Of a stretch of DNA of 64,000 nucleotides, positions 51,315 to 59,038 are shown piece after piece (the stretch's first letter is position 1; the number at the start of each line of letters is the position of its first letter). The stretch is taken from positions 1,240,001 to 1,304,000 of the forward strand of contig NZ_OZ244925.1 of NCBI RefSeq assembly GCF_965221945.1, in the 5' to 3' direction. Under the pieces are notes generated by a model. The model worked only from the letters and a program-made list of their open reading frames with translations. It made no database searches and was not told the origin of the DNA. The stretch comes from Poriferisodalis sp965221945 (GTDB lineage Bacteria > Actinomycetota > Acidimicrobiia > Acidimicrobiales > Poriferisodalaceae). The translations under genes and the position numbers were made by a program.

Positions 51315-51378
51315 GGCTCACACCGCTGCCAGGCACCTGGCTCACGCCACTACCAGGCACCCGACTCACGCCACTGCT
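51315..51378. repeat. 24-bp tandem repeat spanning the CoA-transferase stop codon
   Basis: Units at 51315-51338 and 51339-51362 plus a partial third, each with CTCAC(A/G)CC(G/A)CT. The second unit contains the gene's TAG (51350-51352 on the minus strand), so the last codons ESGAW and the stop are copied downstream. Confidence 0.9.
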
Positions 51379-52540
51379 CGAGTTCCTCCCACTCAGCGCC
51401 GGCCTCGAGCAGCACCTCCTCGGTGTGCTGTCCGAGCTCGGCCACCTGGTTGCTGAACCGCGTGGGCGTGTCGCTCATGGTGATGGGGCAGCCCACCCAG
51501 GTCTGCTCGCCCCACTCGTCATGGTCGGCCTTGCTCAAGTAGCCGTTGGCATACGGCTGGTCACTGGCCACCACTTCGGAGTGCGAGCGGACCGGGCAGA
51601 ACCTCTGCTCCTCGGCTTCGAGCCGCTTCGACCATTCCTCGGTGGTGCGTGTCTGGAACACCTCGATGAAGAACGCCCGCATCTCCGCGGCCACTTCCCG
51701 GCTCACGAAATAGGCGTTGAACGTGGGATGGTCCACCATGTCGAGACGCTCGATGGCCCTGCACATGCCTGGCCACAGGTGCTCTGGGCAGCCCGCCATG
51801 GCGATGTAGCCGTCGGCAGTGGGGAAGATGCCGTACAGCGCATGGACCAGGGGATGCCCGCCGTTCGAGCGCCCTGCCTCGTTGCCAGTGAGCAGCAGAT
51901 GGGTGTACTCGACCGCTTGCAGCCAGATCTGCCCGCCCAGCAGGCTGACGTCGACTCGCTGGCCCCGGCCCGTGCGCTCCCGGGCGTACAGCGCCGCAAT
52001 AACCCCGGTCTGGAGGTTCTGCGAGCCGCAATGATCGGCCACGAGCGAGCCATAGGTCGACAGCGGCCCGCCGTCATACCCGCTGGAGGCAATCACGCCG
52101 CCTGAGGCCTGCCCCGCAATGTCGGCGCCCTCGCGCTGGGCGTCAGGCCCCACAGGGCCCAAGAAGCTGCCTGCCGCCCAGATGATCCTGGGGTTCACTT
52201 CGGCCAGTTCGTCGTAGCTCAGGCCCCACTCGTCGAGCGTGCCCGGCTTGAAGTTCGACAGCACCACGTCGGAGGTCTCCACCAGTCGCAGGAATGCCGC
52301 ACGCCCCGCCTCGACGCGCAGATCCAGCGACACCGATCGCTTGCCCCTGTTGCAGGCAATGAACACTGACGTGTGGCCGAAATCCTCGAGCATGTCCACG
52401 TGGCGGCCCACGTCGCCGATGCCCGGCAGCTCGATCTTGATCACCTCGGCGCCGAGGTCGTGCAGCATCTCGGCGGCTTGGGGACCCTGCACCAGCGTGG
52501 ACAGGTCCAGAACGCGAATTCCGTCAAGTGCACCGGCCAT
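51350..52540 (-). CDS. CaiB/BaiF-type CoA transferase
   Basis: 396 residues from the ATG at 52540. MAGALDGIRVLDLSTLVQGPQAAEMLHDLGAEVIKIE is the family opening; NRGKRSVSLDLRVEAGRAAFLRLVETSDVVLSNFKPGTLDEWG carries the signature and GQRVDVSLLGG the later core. These formyl-CoA-transferase-like enzymes move CoA between carboxylic acids with an Asp nucleophile (DISQ-type loop region). Substrate unknown. The longer frame to 52777 overlaps the divergent gene and is rejected. Confidence 0.92.
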   Translation of the reverse strand: MAGALDGIRVLDLSTLVQGPQAAEMLHDLGAEVIKIELPGIGDVGRHVDMLEDFGHTSVFIACNRGKRSVSLDLRVEAGRAAFLRLVETSDVVLSNFKPGTLDEWGLSYDELAEVNPRIIWAAGSFLGPVGPDAQREGADIAGQASGGVIASSGYDGGPLSTYGSLVADHCGSQNLQTGVIAALYARERTGRGQRVDVSLLGGQIWLQAVEYTHLLLTGNEAGRSNGGHPLVHALYGIFPTADGYIAMAGCPEHLWPGMCRAIERLDMVDHPTFNAYFVSREVAAEMRAFFIEVFQTRTTEEWSKRLEAEEQRFCPVRSHSEVVASDQPYANGYLSKADHDEWGEQTWVGCPITMSDTPTRFSNQVAELGQHTEEVLLEAGAEWEELEQWRESGAW

Positions 52541-52682
52541 GCTTCCCCCTGAGTCCGTGGATTGCCGATGATGGTACTGGCGCTTCGCCAACGGCCTGCC
52601 AGCGTCCCGGCGGCACCCCGGCAGCCTGTGGCTGCTGCAACCTGGCTGGTGACGGGGGGACGGGCTGCGAGAATGGGCCACC

Positions 52683-53009
52683 GTGACCGGAACCGCTGCA
52701 ACCGCAGCTTCAGAGCTCGATGAGGCCAGTGCCCGATCACTGCGGTTCTCGATTCTGATCTCCGCGATCCGCTGCACGCTCGCCTACGTGATCCTCCCGT
52801 TCGTCGCACCGTTCATCGGGCTGGCGCCGGGCGTCGGACCTGCCGTGGGCATTCCCATCTCGCTGGTCGCACTGTGGGCGAACGTCGCCAGCATCAGGCG
52901 GCAGTGGAACTCCGATCACCGTTGGAAATGGCCCGTCAGCGTGCTCAACGCCGGGATCATCGTGCTGCTGGTGATCCTGCTCATTCTCGACGTGGGCCAG
53001 CTGCTCTAG
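52683..53009 (+). CDS. small membrane protein of unknown function
   Basis: 108 residues from GTG. Three hydrophobic segments: CTLAYVILPFVAPFIGLAPGVG, AVGIPISLVALWANVAS and VLNAGIIVLLVILLILDVGQLL. The segment SIRRQWNSDHRWKW between the second and third is hydrophilic and conserved-looking. I do not recognise a family by sequence. It is divergent from the CoA transferase gene. Confidence 0.7.
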   Translation: MTGTAATAASELDEASARSLRFSILISAIRCTLAYVILPFVAPFIGLAPGVGPAVGIPISLVALWANVASIRRQWNSDHRWKWPVSVLNAGIIVLLVILLILDVGQLL

Positions 53010-53132
53010 AGGCTGAGCGGCCCGTGAGCACAGCGGGCAAGAGGGGGAAACACAGGTGTCACCGCGCAGGGCCGCGCGTTTGGCACACTGGCTAGACATG
53101 CGGGTACATGTCCCGGCCGCTGCGGCGGCGCT

Positions 53133-54380
53133 ATGACCGCAAGCCCCGTCCCAGCGGTGACGCCGATGCACATTCTCTTTGCCGACAAGATCGATACCGG
53201 CCGTCTCGGCCGGCTCGAGGCTTCGGGCCACCACTGCATCGTCAAGCCCGAGCTGACCGCCGAGGAACTTGCCGATCACATCGAGGGCGTCGAAGTCCTG
53301 GTCGTGCGCAGCACCGAGGTGAAGCGGAAGGTGTTCAAGGCTGCCGATCGGCTCGCCATGGTGCTGCGCGCCGGCGCCGGAACCGACACGATCGACTGCG
53401 ACGGGGCCAGCAAGTTCGGCGTGTACGTCTGCAATGTGCCAGGGCGCAACGCCGTGGCGGTTGCCGAGCTGACGATGGGCTTGCTGCTGGCCATCGACCG
53501 CCAGATCCCCGACGCCACCTCGGACCTGCACGAGGGTCGCTGGAACAAGGCCCAGTACATGGGCGCCTCTGGCCTGAAGGGTCGTCGAATGGCCGTCGTG
53601 GGCATGGGCGCCATCGGCATCGAGGTAGCCCGCCGTGCCGTCGCGTTCGGCATCGATGTGTCGGCGCTGTATCGCTCGGATCGCTCGAACGCTCTGCTCG
53701 CCGAGATGAAGCGACACGAGATTGAGGTCGTTCCCGACTGGGACAGCCTGCTGGCCGGGGCCGACATCGTCTCGCTGCACCTGCCTGCCAACCCCGAGAC
53801 GTGCGGCCTCGTGGATGCAGAGTTTCTGGCGAAGATGCCCGACGGTGCGATCCTGCTCAACACATCCCGCGGCGAGATCGTCGACGAGGGGGCGTTGCTG
53901 CGGGCACTCGATGAGCGGGGCATGCGGGCAGGGCTCGACGTCTTCCAGGGGGAGCCCTCTGGAGCCGAGCCGAACTGGCGCTCGCCGCTGGCGTCGCACC
54001 CAAGTGTGACCGGCACGCATCACATCGGGGCCTCCACTATGCAAGCCTCAGAGGACATTGCCGACGGTGTCGTGGAAGTCCTCGAGGCGTTCTCGACCGG
54101 CGAAGTGCTGAACTGCGTGAATCGTGCGGAGCGGCCCCTGGGTCGTAGCACCATCGTGGTGCGACATCGTGATCAGGTCGGTGTGCTCGCAGGCATTCTG
54201 ATGGCGTTGAGGGCGAGCGGGATCAACGTCTTGCAAATGCGCAACGAGATCTTGGCCGGGCCGAAGCACCATGCAGCCGTTGCCACCATCCGCGTGTCGC
54301 GCCAGCCGCCACGCAAAGTGCTCGACGAGCTGCGCGAAATGGAAGCCATCTACGGGCTACGCCTCATCAAATCCTGCTGA
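53133..54380 (+). CDS. serA: D-3-phosphoglycerate dehydrogenase-like protein
   Basis: 415 residues from the ATG at 53133; MHILFADKI at 53166 is an equally good start. GMGAIGIEVARRAVAFG binds NAD; catalytic Arg, Glu and His fall in LLNTSRGEIVDEG, LDVFQGEPS and THHIGAST. The C-terminal 75 residues (STIVVRHRDQVGVLAGILMALRASGINVLQM) form an ACT domain, which binds serine or a similar effector. It oxidises 3-phosphoglycerate at the start of serine synthesis. Serine supplies one-carbon units, linking loosely to the fhs/metF group at the end of the window. Confidence 0.85.
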   Translation: MTASPVPAVTPMHILFADKIDTGRLGRLEASGHHCIVKPELTAEELADHIEGVEVLVVRSTEVKRKVFKAADRLAMVLRAGAGTDTIDCDGASKFGVYVCNVPGRNAVAVAELTMGLLLAIDRQIPDATSDLHEGRWNKAQYMGASGLKGRRMAVVGMGAIGIEVARRAVAFGIDVSALYRSDRSNALLAEMKRHEIEVVPDWDSLLAGADIVSLHLPANPETCGLVDAEFLAKMPDGAILLNTSRGEIVDEGALLRALDERGMRAGLDVFQGEPSGAEPNWRSPLASHPSVTGTHHIGASTMQASEDIADGVVEVLEAFSTGEVLNCVNRAERPLGRSTIVVRHRDQVGVLAGILMALRASGINVLQMRNEILAGPKHHAAVATIRVSRQPPRKVLDELREMEAIYGLRLIKSC

Positions 54381-54442
54381 ACCCGATTCGCCATCGAAAC
54401 CGTGTCCCGCGTCGGTGACGTGGTGTGGGATCGGCGGGCTGA

Positions 54443-55840
54443 TCAGTAGGAGTGATCGCCTGGGTGACCGGAGCGCCGCACGCATGTCTTTCCGTTGCGT
54501 ACGCCGACATGGTCGCATCTTGGCTGCGCCACCATGCCTGTTGTGTGCTCTGCTGCCTTCGCTGCGGACAGTTCGTGTAGTTGCTCGGCGATGTCGTGCG
54601 CTCCTGCGAGATTGAGTCCCCAAGACTCCTCAAGAAGCTCGCTGCGGTTGTCGACGACGGACAGCACTTCGGGTATCTCAAATATCCGCGCACCGCTTTC
54701 GATGTCGCGGCTCTCGGCGATGAGCCCGATGTCGACGAGATGACTCAGACCACGAGCGACGGATCTCCTCGGCCGGTCAGTCTTCTCTGACAGGAAAAGC
54801 AGAGTCGCAACCGGAGCTTCCCCCATTGCGTCGATGATTTCCCGAGCCGCCGATCGGTTCCGCAGTCGTGCAACCGCGCAGCGATGCTCCCAGTCATTGA
54901 TGAATCGTGCTGCTGCTTCGGCGTAGTCGCATGCCACGATCACCGCATCTGCGATGTACTGCGTGGAGGCGTGCATCGCCGCCGCTCGCCCCTCGTCATC
55001 TGGGTCTCCGATGAACGTCGAATAGGGGCGCAGGCTGCGGTAGTACTCGTCGCGGCGCGCATCGATCGCAGCGGAGAGCGGAACGGCTAGCGGCAAGCGC
55101 CCCTCGCGTCGCAGCACCAGGTGCATGAGCGCTCGCCCGATGCGACCGTTGCCGTCCGTGAACGGATGAATTGTCTCGAACTGGGTGTGGGTGATGGCCG
55201 CCTTGGCCACCGGGGACACCCATACCGCGGAGTCAGATATGTATGCCGCCAGATCCGTCACCAGCGGCGGCACTTCTGTATGCGGAGGCGGCACGAAGTG
55301 CGCTCGCTCCGGTGTTCTTTGCCCAGAGCCGATCCAGACCTGTTCGTCTCGCAGCCTGCCGGCGTCGAACTGCTGGTCCGTGTCAGTGAACAAGTCCCGG
55401 TGCAGCCTCTCGATGTCTGAGACATCCACTTGGGTATTGGTGCGGTCCCCGAGATCGAGCGCGTGGCTGTTCATGAGCACACTGCCGTGCGCCTGCCTGT
55501 CCCGAGCATCGGTCTCATGGCGGCGCCTGCCTCCCAGCGACTCCAGCAAAGTCAACGACCGTAAAGTGGTAACGATGCCCTCGACGCTGCTCGAGGAGAT
55601 TCCTTCCGCGCGACCCAGACACCATCTCAGCGACGATGTGGGCGAGACCGCATGGTGCACTTCGGTAAGGCGGCGTTCCGAGTTTCTCACCCGCTCTCTC
55701 GTCTCAGGAGAAGGAACGGGTGCCCACCCCTCAAGCGGATGAGGAACGTAAGCTGCATATGGCACTGAGGTGGTCGTGGTTCCCCGCCAGTAGTGGTAGT
55801 CCAGGTGCAGCAACCGACCCACGCTCCGCACCCTAGCCAA
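54443..55840 (-). CDS. Fic-domain protein with N-terminal inhibitory motif
   Basis: 465 residues. The Fic motif HPFTDGNGRIGR is intact (residues 225-236). Upstream, SSSVEG (residues 83-88) matches the (S/T)xxxE(G/N) inhibitory motif, so this is a class II Fic protein that blocks its own active site. A C-terminal winged-helix region (VATLLFLSEKTDRPRRSVARGLSHLVDIGLIAE) follows, then a short Cys/His tail CDHVGVRNGKTCVRRSGHPGDHSY, possibly a small metal site. Fic enzymes AMPylate proteins. Target unknown. Convergent with serA. Confidence 0.92.
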   Translation of the reverse strand: MARVRSVGRLLHLDYHYWRGTTTTSVPYAAYVPHPLEGWAPVPSPETRERVRNSERRLTEVHHAVSPTSSLRWCLGRAEGISSSSVEGIVTTLRSLTLLESLGGRRRHETDARDRQAHGSVLMNSHALDLGDRTNTQVDVSDIERLHRDLFTDTDQQFDAGRLRDEQVWIGSGQRTPERAHFVPPPHTEVPPLVTDLAAYISDSAVWVSPVAKAAITHTQFETIHPFTDGNGRIGRALMHLVLRREGRLPLAVPLSAAIDARRDEYYRSLRPYSTFIGDPDDEGRAAAMHASTQYIADAVIVACDYAEAAARFINDWEHRCAVARLRNRSAAREIIDAMGEAPVATLLFLSEKTDRPRRSVARGLSHLVDIGLIAESRDIESGARIFEIPEVLSVVDNRSELLEESWGLNLAGAHDIAEQLHELSAAKAAEHTTGMVAQPRCDHVGVRNGKTCVRRSGHPGDHSY

Positions 55841-55868
55841 TCAGCACAAAATATGGTCGCTACTGGCC

Positions 55869-55886
55869 GCAAATGACCACATTTGC
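55869..55886 (-). promoter_or_regulatory. inverted repeat, possible fic operator
   Basis: GCAAATG and CATTTGC are a perfect 7-bp inverted repeat with a 4-base spacer, 29 bases before the fic start. The winged-helix part of the Fic protein could bind it (inference). Confidence 0.4.
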
Positions 55887-56206
55887 CGTACGTCGGTCAC
55901 TCGCGGTTCTCCCGAGCAGCGTGATCCGCCGGCTCACGTGCGCATTCAGCGCACACACAACCCGTTGACTCTCTGATCTGGCGCCCGAGACGCTGTAGCT
56001 GTCCTCGACAACGAGGCGGATGGCGGCATGCAGGGGTCGCTGTTTTGGATCCTGGCGGACCGGCTCATGGGTGCCCACCACGGGCGCTATGCGTTAGCCT
56101 CAGACCTTCATGAATAGTCATCACGCAATGCTGGGCGCCTCGACCCAGACAGCGCAGGGGTCTTCCATCCAGTTCTTGGCCCCCGAATCGATCGCCGCGC
56201 TCGGTA

Positions 56207-56221
56207 CCCCCCCCCCCCCCC
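56207..56221 (+). repeat. poly-C tract of 15 bases before a secreted-protein gene
   Basis: An uninterrupted run of 15 C begins 50 bases before the GTG of the fibronectin-type secreted protein. Runs this long are rare in bacteria and slip during replication. A frame from ATG 56110 (MNSHHAMLGASTQ...) reads through the tract as proline codons in a frame one base off the main gene; one C fewer would fuse the two. This could give phase variation, or the count may be a sequencing artefact. Confidence 0.9.
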
Positions 56222-56256
56222 ACTTATGGTGGGAGTCGGCAGGCCGAGGGTAAGCC

Positions 56257-58965
56257 GTGACCGGCTCGCGGCGCCTGGCGCCGCTGTCCATCCTGCTCAT
56301 CGGGACGGCGGTCCTCGTCGCCCTGATCGTCCCGGGAGCAACGGCCCAGGCCCAGGCCCAAAACGAGCGCACGCCACCCTCCAACCTTGTGGCCCGCTTG
56401 GTGCGAGGCGGGGTGGAGCTCACGTGGGACCGGCCCACCGACAATGACGAATCCGTGGACGGCTACGAGATCCTGCGCCGCCGGCCCAACCAGGGCGAAC
56501 AGACGCTCACGACACTGGTGCCCGACACCGCCACGACCGATACCACGTACTTCGACACCACCGCCACCGAGCCCGGAGTGCGCTACAACTACCAGGTACA
56601 GGCGATCAGGGCTGGGGTGAAGAGTCGCTCGTCCAACACCGCCACAGTGCTGGTACTGCTGTCCGCACCAACCACGCGGCTGGTGAGCAATGTTGGCCAG
56701 TCGTCGGCGTTCGAGTCGGATGTCACCCAGCAGTACGCGATGGGGTTCCGGCTGGGCAGTCACGGCCAGGGCTACGAAATCTCCAGCGTCTCGATCGACT
56801 TGGCCGCGGCGCCGTCTGATCTGACCGTCTCGCTGTGGATCGGCGGCGTTGATGGGACGATCCTTGATGGCGCTTCGAGTGTGCAACGCGAGCTGTTCGA
56901 GTTCGACAGCCCGGCCTCCTTCGGGGTCGGCCTGAACAAGTTCACGGCTCCTGAAGGGGCTTTCGCGTACCCGAATGTCAACTACTTCATCGTGCTGTCG
57001 GGTTTTGGCTCCTCGCTGTCGATCATGGAGACGGCATCGGACGGTGAGGATCCCGGCGGCGAGCCGGAGGCCGTCCTCTTCGACAATGCGCTGGTGCGAG
57101 CGCTGGGTTCGACCGGACGCTGGAATGGTCCCGCGACGCGCGGCGGCGCGCTGCGCCTGGCCCTCGAGGGCTCGAGGCGGGACCGCGGCGTCCTGGCTGG
57201 GAACTTCACGGGATACACGGGTGACCAAGAAATAATCTCGGCAAACGACGACTGCTGCTTCGAGATGACTGTCGGATCAGCGGACCGCTACCTCATCCGC
57301 GGTGTTTCAGTGGCGGCGGACGATACAGCAACTACGGGCGGCTTCTTTGGCATCCCGTTCGACCTGCAAAACAACTCGGGCGACACGCTGTTCACCCTGC
57401 CCTATGCATCTGCCCAAGGAGACCTGGTGGATGCCCCGCTGAGCCTGGCTTCCCCGCCAGGCATGTCTGAATGGGCGGCTCCCCAAGGCGCAACCGTGGC
57501 CGGCAGCAGTACATACGTGTTCCACATGACCGTCGAGAGCATTGCTGGGGACACCCCGGCTCATACGCGGGGAGGCGTCACCCTGTCCCGCATAGTTTGC
57601 TCCGAAATAGCCAACAACACCGACACTCCGTCGGCACCGGGCGTGACCCTCTCAGCTCATGGGGATATCGCATGCCCCTCGCCGGTGATGGCCGTCGACG
57701 GGGAGCCGCTCGACGCGATGGTGTCGAACCTGAGACAGGCCAACGACAGCTACGCCACCGTCGACTCCACCAATGACGTGGTGTCGCAGGGCTTCACGAC
57801 CGGACCCAGCACGTACGGGTACCGGCTGCAGGGCATCGGCGTCAACGTCGAAGGCTCCGACGACTCCAACAGCGACCCCCAGATACCCGACGGACCGTCG
57901 TCGGTGAAGGTGGCCGTGCACGCCGATTCGAACGGCAAGCCGGGCGACAAGCTGTTCGACCTCGTCAGCCCCGACGGCTACGCGGCAGGGAACCTCAGCT
58001 TCTTCGAGGCGCCCACGGGAACCAGGCTGGCCCCCGACACCTCTTACGTCATGGTCTGGACCCACCGCAGCGGCGAGGGGCACAGGCTGCAGCGGACCTC
58101 GAGCGACAACCAGGATCATCCCGAGACGCTCAACAGCTTCGGCATGGCCGACGCGTTCTACCGCGGCGCCGACCTGAGCAGCCTGACCGTGTCCACAACC
58201 GGCCACGCACTCGAGATCGCCGTATACGGCGAGGCGGTTGAGGGCAGCTTCGTGGGCAGCGCCCGCTTCGTGAGCAGCGGTTACCAGGTGACCCCCGACT
58301 GGCTGCACACACCGCACGACGCCCGTGTCGGGGACCAGTTCAGGGTGGTCTTCGTCACACACCACCCAACGGGCGCCACCTCCGGGGACATAGAGGAATA
58401 CAACGAGCTTGTCCAGTTCGAAGCCTCTGGCCGCAGCAAGCGGGATGAAACATTGGGGCCATTCACCGATCGGGTGATACGCAGCGTCGCTTCGCAGTTC
58501 AAGGCGGTGGTCTGCACCGATGAGGTCGACGCGCGGACCAACACCGGGATGACGGACGCCCTTGGCGCGACGATCCGCTGGCTGGACGGCGGCTGGGAGG
58601 ATCGCCCCACACTGATCGCCAACACCTACGACCAGTTCTACGGCGGCGAGTGGGCCAACAGCGACTACGGCGCCTACGTCACCGGGAACACCGCCTACTT
58701 CTACCCGAGCAACTTCTGGAGCGTTGACAGGAGCCACATGATCTGGACCGGGTGCGACGCCCAAGGCGCCTCGCATCCCGAAGCCCCGATGGGCACGAAC
58801 TCGCCCATGGAGCTGGTCGCCGCCGGCACGCCGAACGATCCCAACGACAACTACGCCCCTCTCGGTGCCGTCGAGGTGAGTTCGGGGTACGTGGCGCGCC
58901 CTCGGGAAACGCTGCTGTCGCTCTACGCGATCTCGCCCGTCTTCACGATCGTCCCCACGAGGTGA
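56257..58965 (+). CDS. secreted fibronectin-type-III / choice-of-anchor-like protein
   Basis: 902 residues from GTG. A signal peptide (LSILLIGTAVLVALIVPGATAQAQA) is followed by a fibronectin-III domain (residues 40-130: PSNLVARLVRGGVELTWDRPTDNDESVDGYEILRR). After that come repeated beta-rich modules containing VSNVGQSSA / VSNLRQANDSYATVDSTNDVVSQGFTTG and SLWIGG / AVHADSNGKPGDKLFDLV segments, similar to 'choice-of-anchor R' modules. The last 250 residues (SSGYQVTPDWLHTPHDARVGDQFRVVF) form a separate domain. No LPXTG or C-terminal anchor helix is visible. Role unknown; poly-C upstream suggests variable expression. Confidence 0.85.
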   Translation: MTGSRRLAPLSILLIGTAVLVALIVPGATAQAQAQNERTPPSNLVARLVRGGVELTWDRPTDNDESVDGYEILRRRPNQGEQTLTTLVPDTATTDTTYFDTTATEPGVRYNYQVQAIRAGVKSRSSNTATVLVLLSAPTTRLVSNVGQSSAFESDVTQQYAMGFRLGSHGQGYEISSVSIDLAAAPSDLTVSLWIGGVDGTILDGASSVQRELFEFDSPASFGVGLNKFTAPEGAFAYPNVNYFIVLSGFGSSLSIMETASDGEDPGGEPEAVLFDNALVRALGSTGRWNGPATRGGALRLALEGSRRDRGVLAGNFTGYTGDQEIISANDDCCFEMTVGSADRYLIRGVSVAADDTATTGGFFGIPFDLQNNSGDTLFTLPYASAQGDLVDAPLSLASPPGMSEWAAPQGATVAGSSTYVFHMTVESIAGDTPAHTRGGVTLSRIVCSEIANNTDTPSAPGVTLSAHGDIACPSPVMAVDGEPLDAMVSNLRQANDSYATVDSTNDVVSQGFTTGPSTYGYRLQGIGVNVEGSDDSNSDPQIPDGPSSVKVAVHADSNGKPGDKLFDLVSPDGYAAGNLSFFEAPTGTRLAPDTSYVMVWTHRSGEGHRLQRTSSDNQDHPETLNSFGMADAFYRGADLSSLTVSTTGHALEIAVYGEAVEGSFVGSARFVSSGYQVTPDWLHTPHDARVGDQFRVVFVTHHPTGATSGDIEEYNELVQFEASGRSKRDETLGPFTDRVIRSVASQFKAVVCTDEVDARTNTGMTDALGATIRWLDGGWEDRPTLIANTYDQFYGGEWANSDYGAYVTGNTAYFYPSNFWSVDRSHMIWTGCDAQGASHPEAPMGTNSPMELVAAGTPNDPNDNYAPLGAVEVSSGYVARPRETLLSLYAISPVFTIVPTR

Positions 58966-59038
58966 CCTGGGTCGTCGGCATTACCGCGCAACCGACCTTG
59001 CGAGGTCCTCGAGAAACCCTCCCCCAAAGGACGATTTG

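Larger units (their letters stand above)
55841..56256. other. 416-base gap between fic and a surface-protein gene
   Basis: Divergent promoters are expected here. It contains an inverted repeat ahead of fic, a small frame from ATG 56110, and the poly-C tract. A 73-codon minus-strand frame at 55860-56081 has no recognisable similarity and is not called. Confidence 0.7.

Noticed and set aside
55860..56081. 73-codon minus-strand frame upstream of fic
   Set aside because: No recognisable motif or ribosome binding site.
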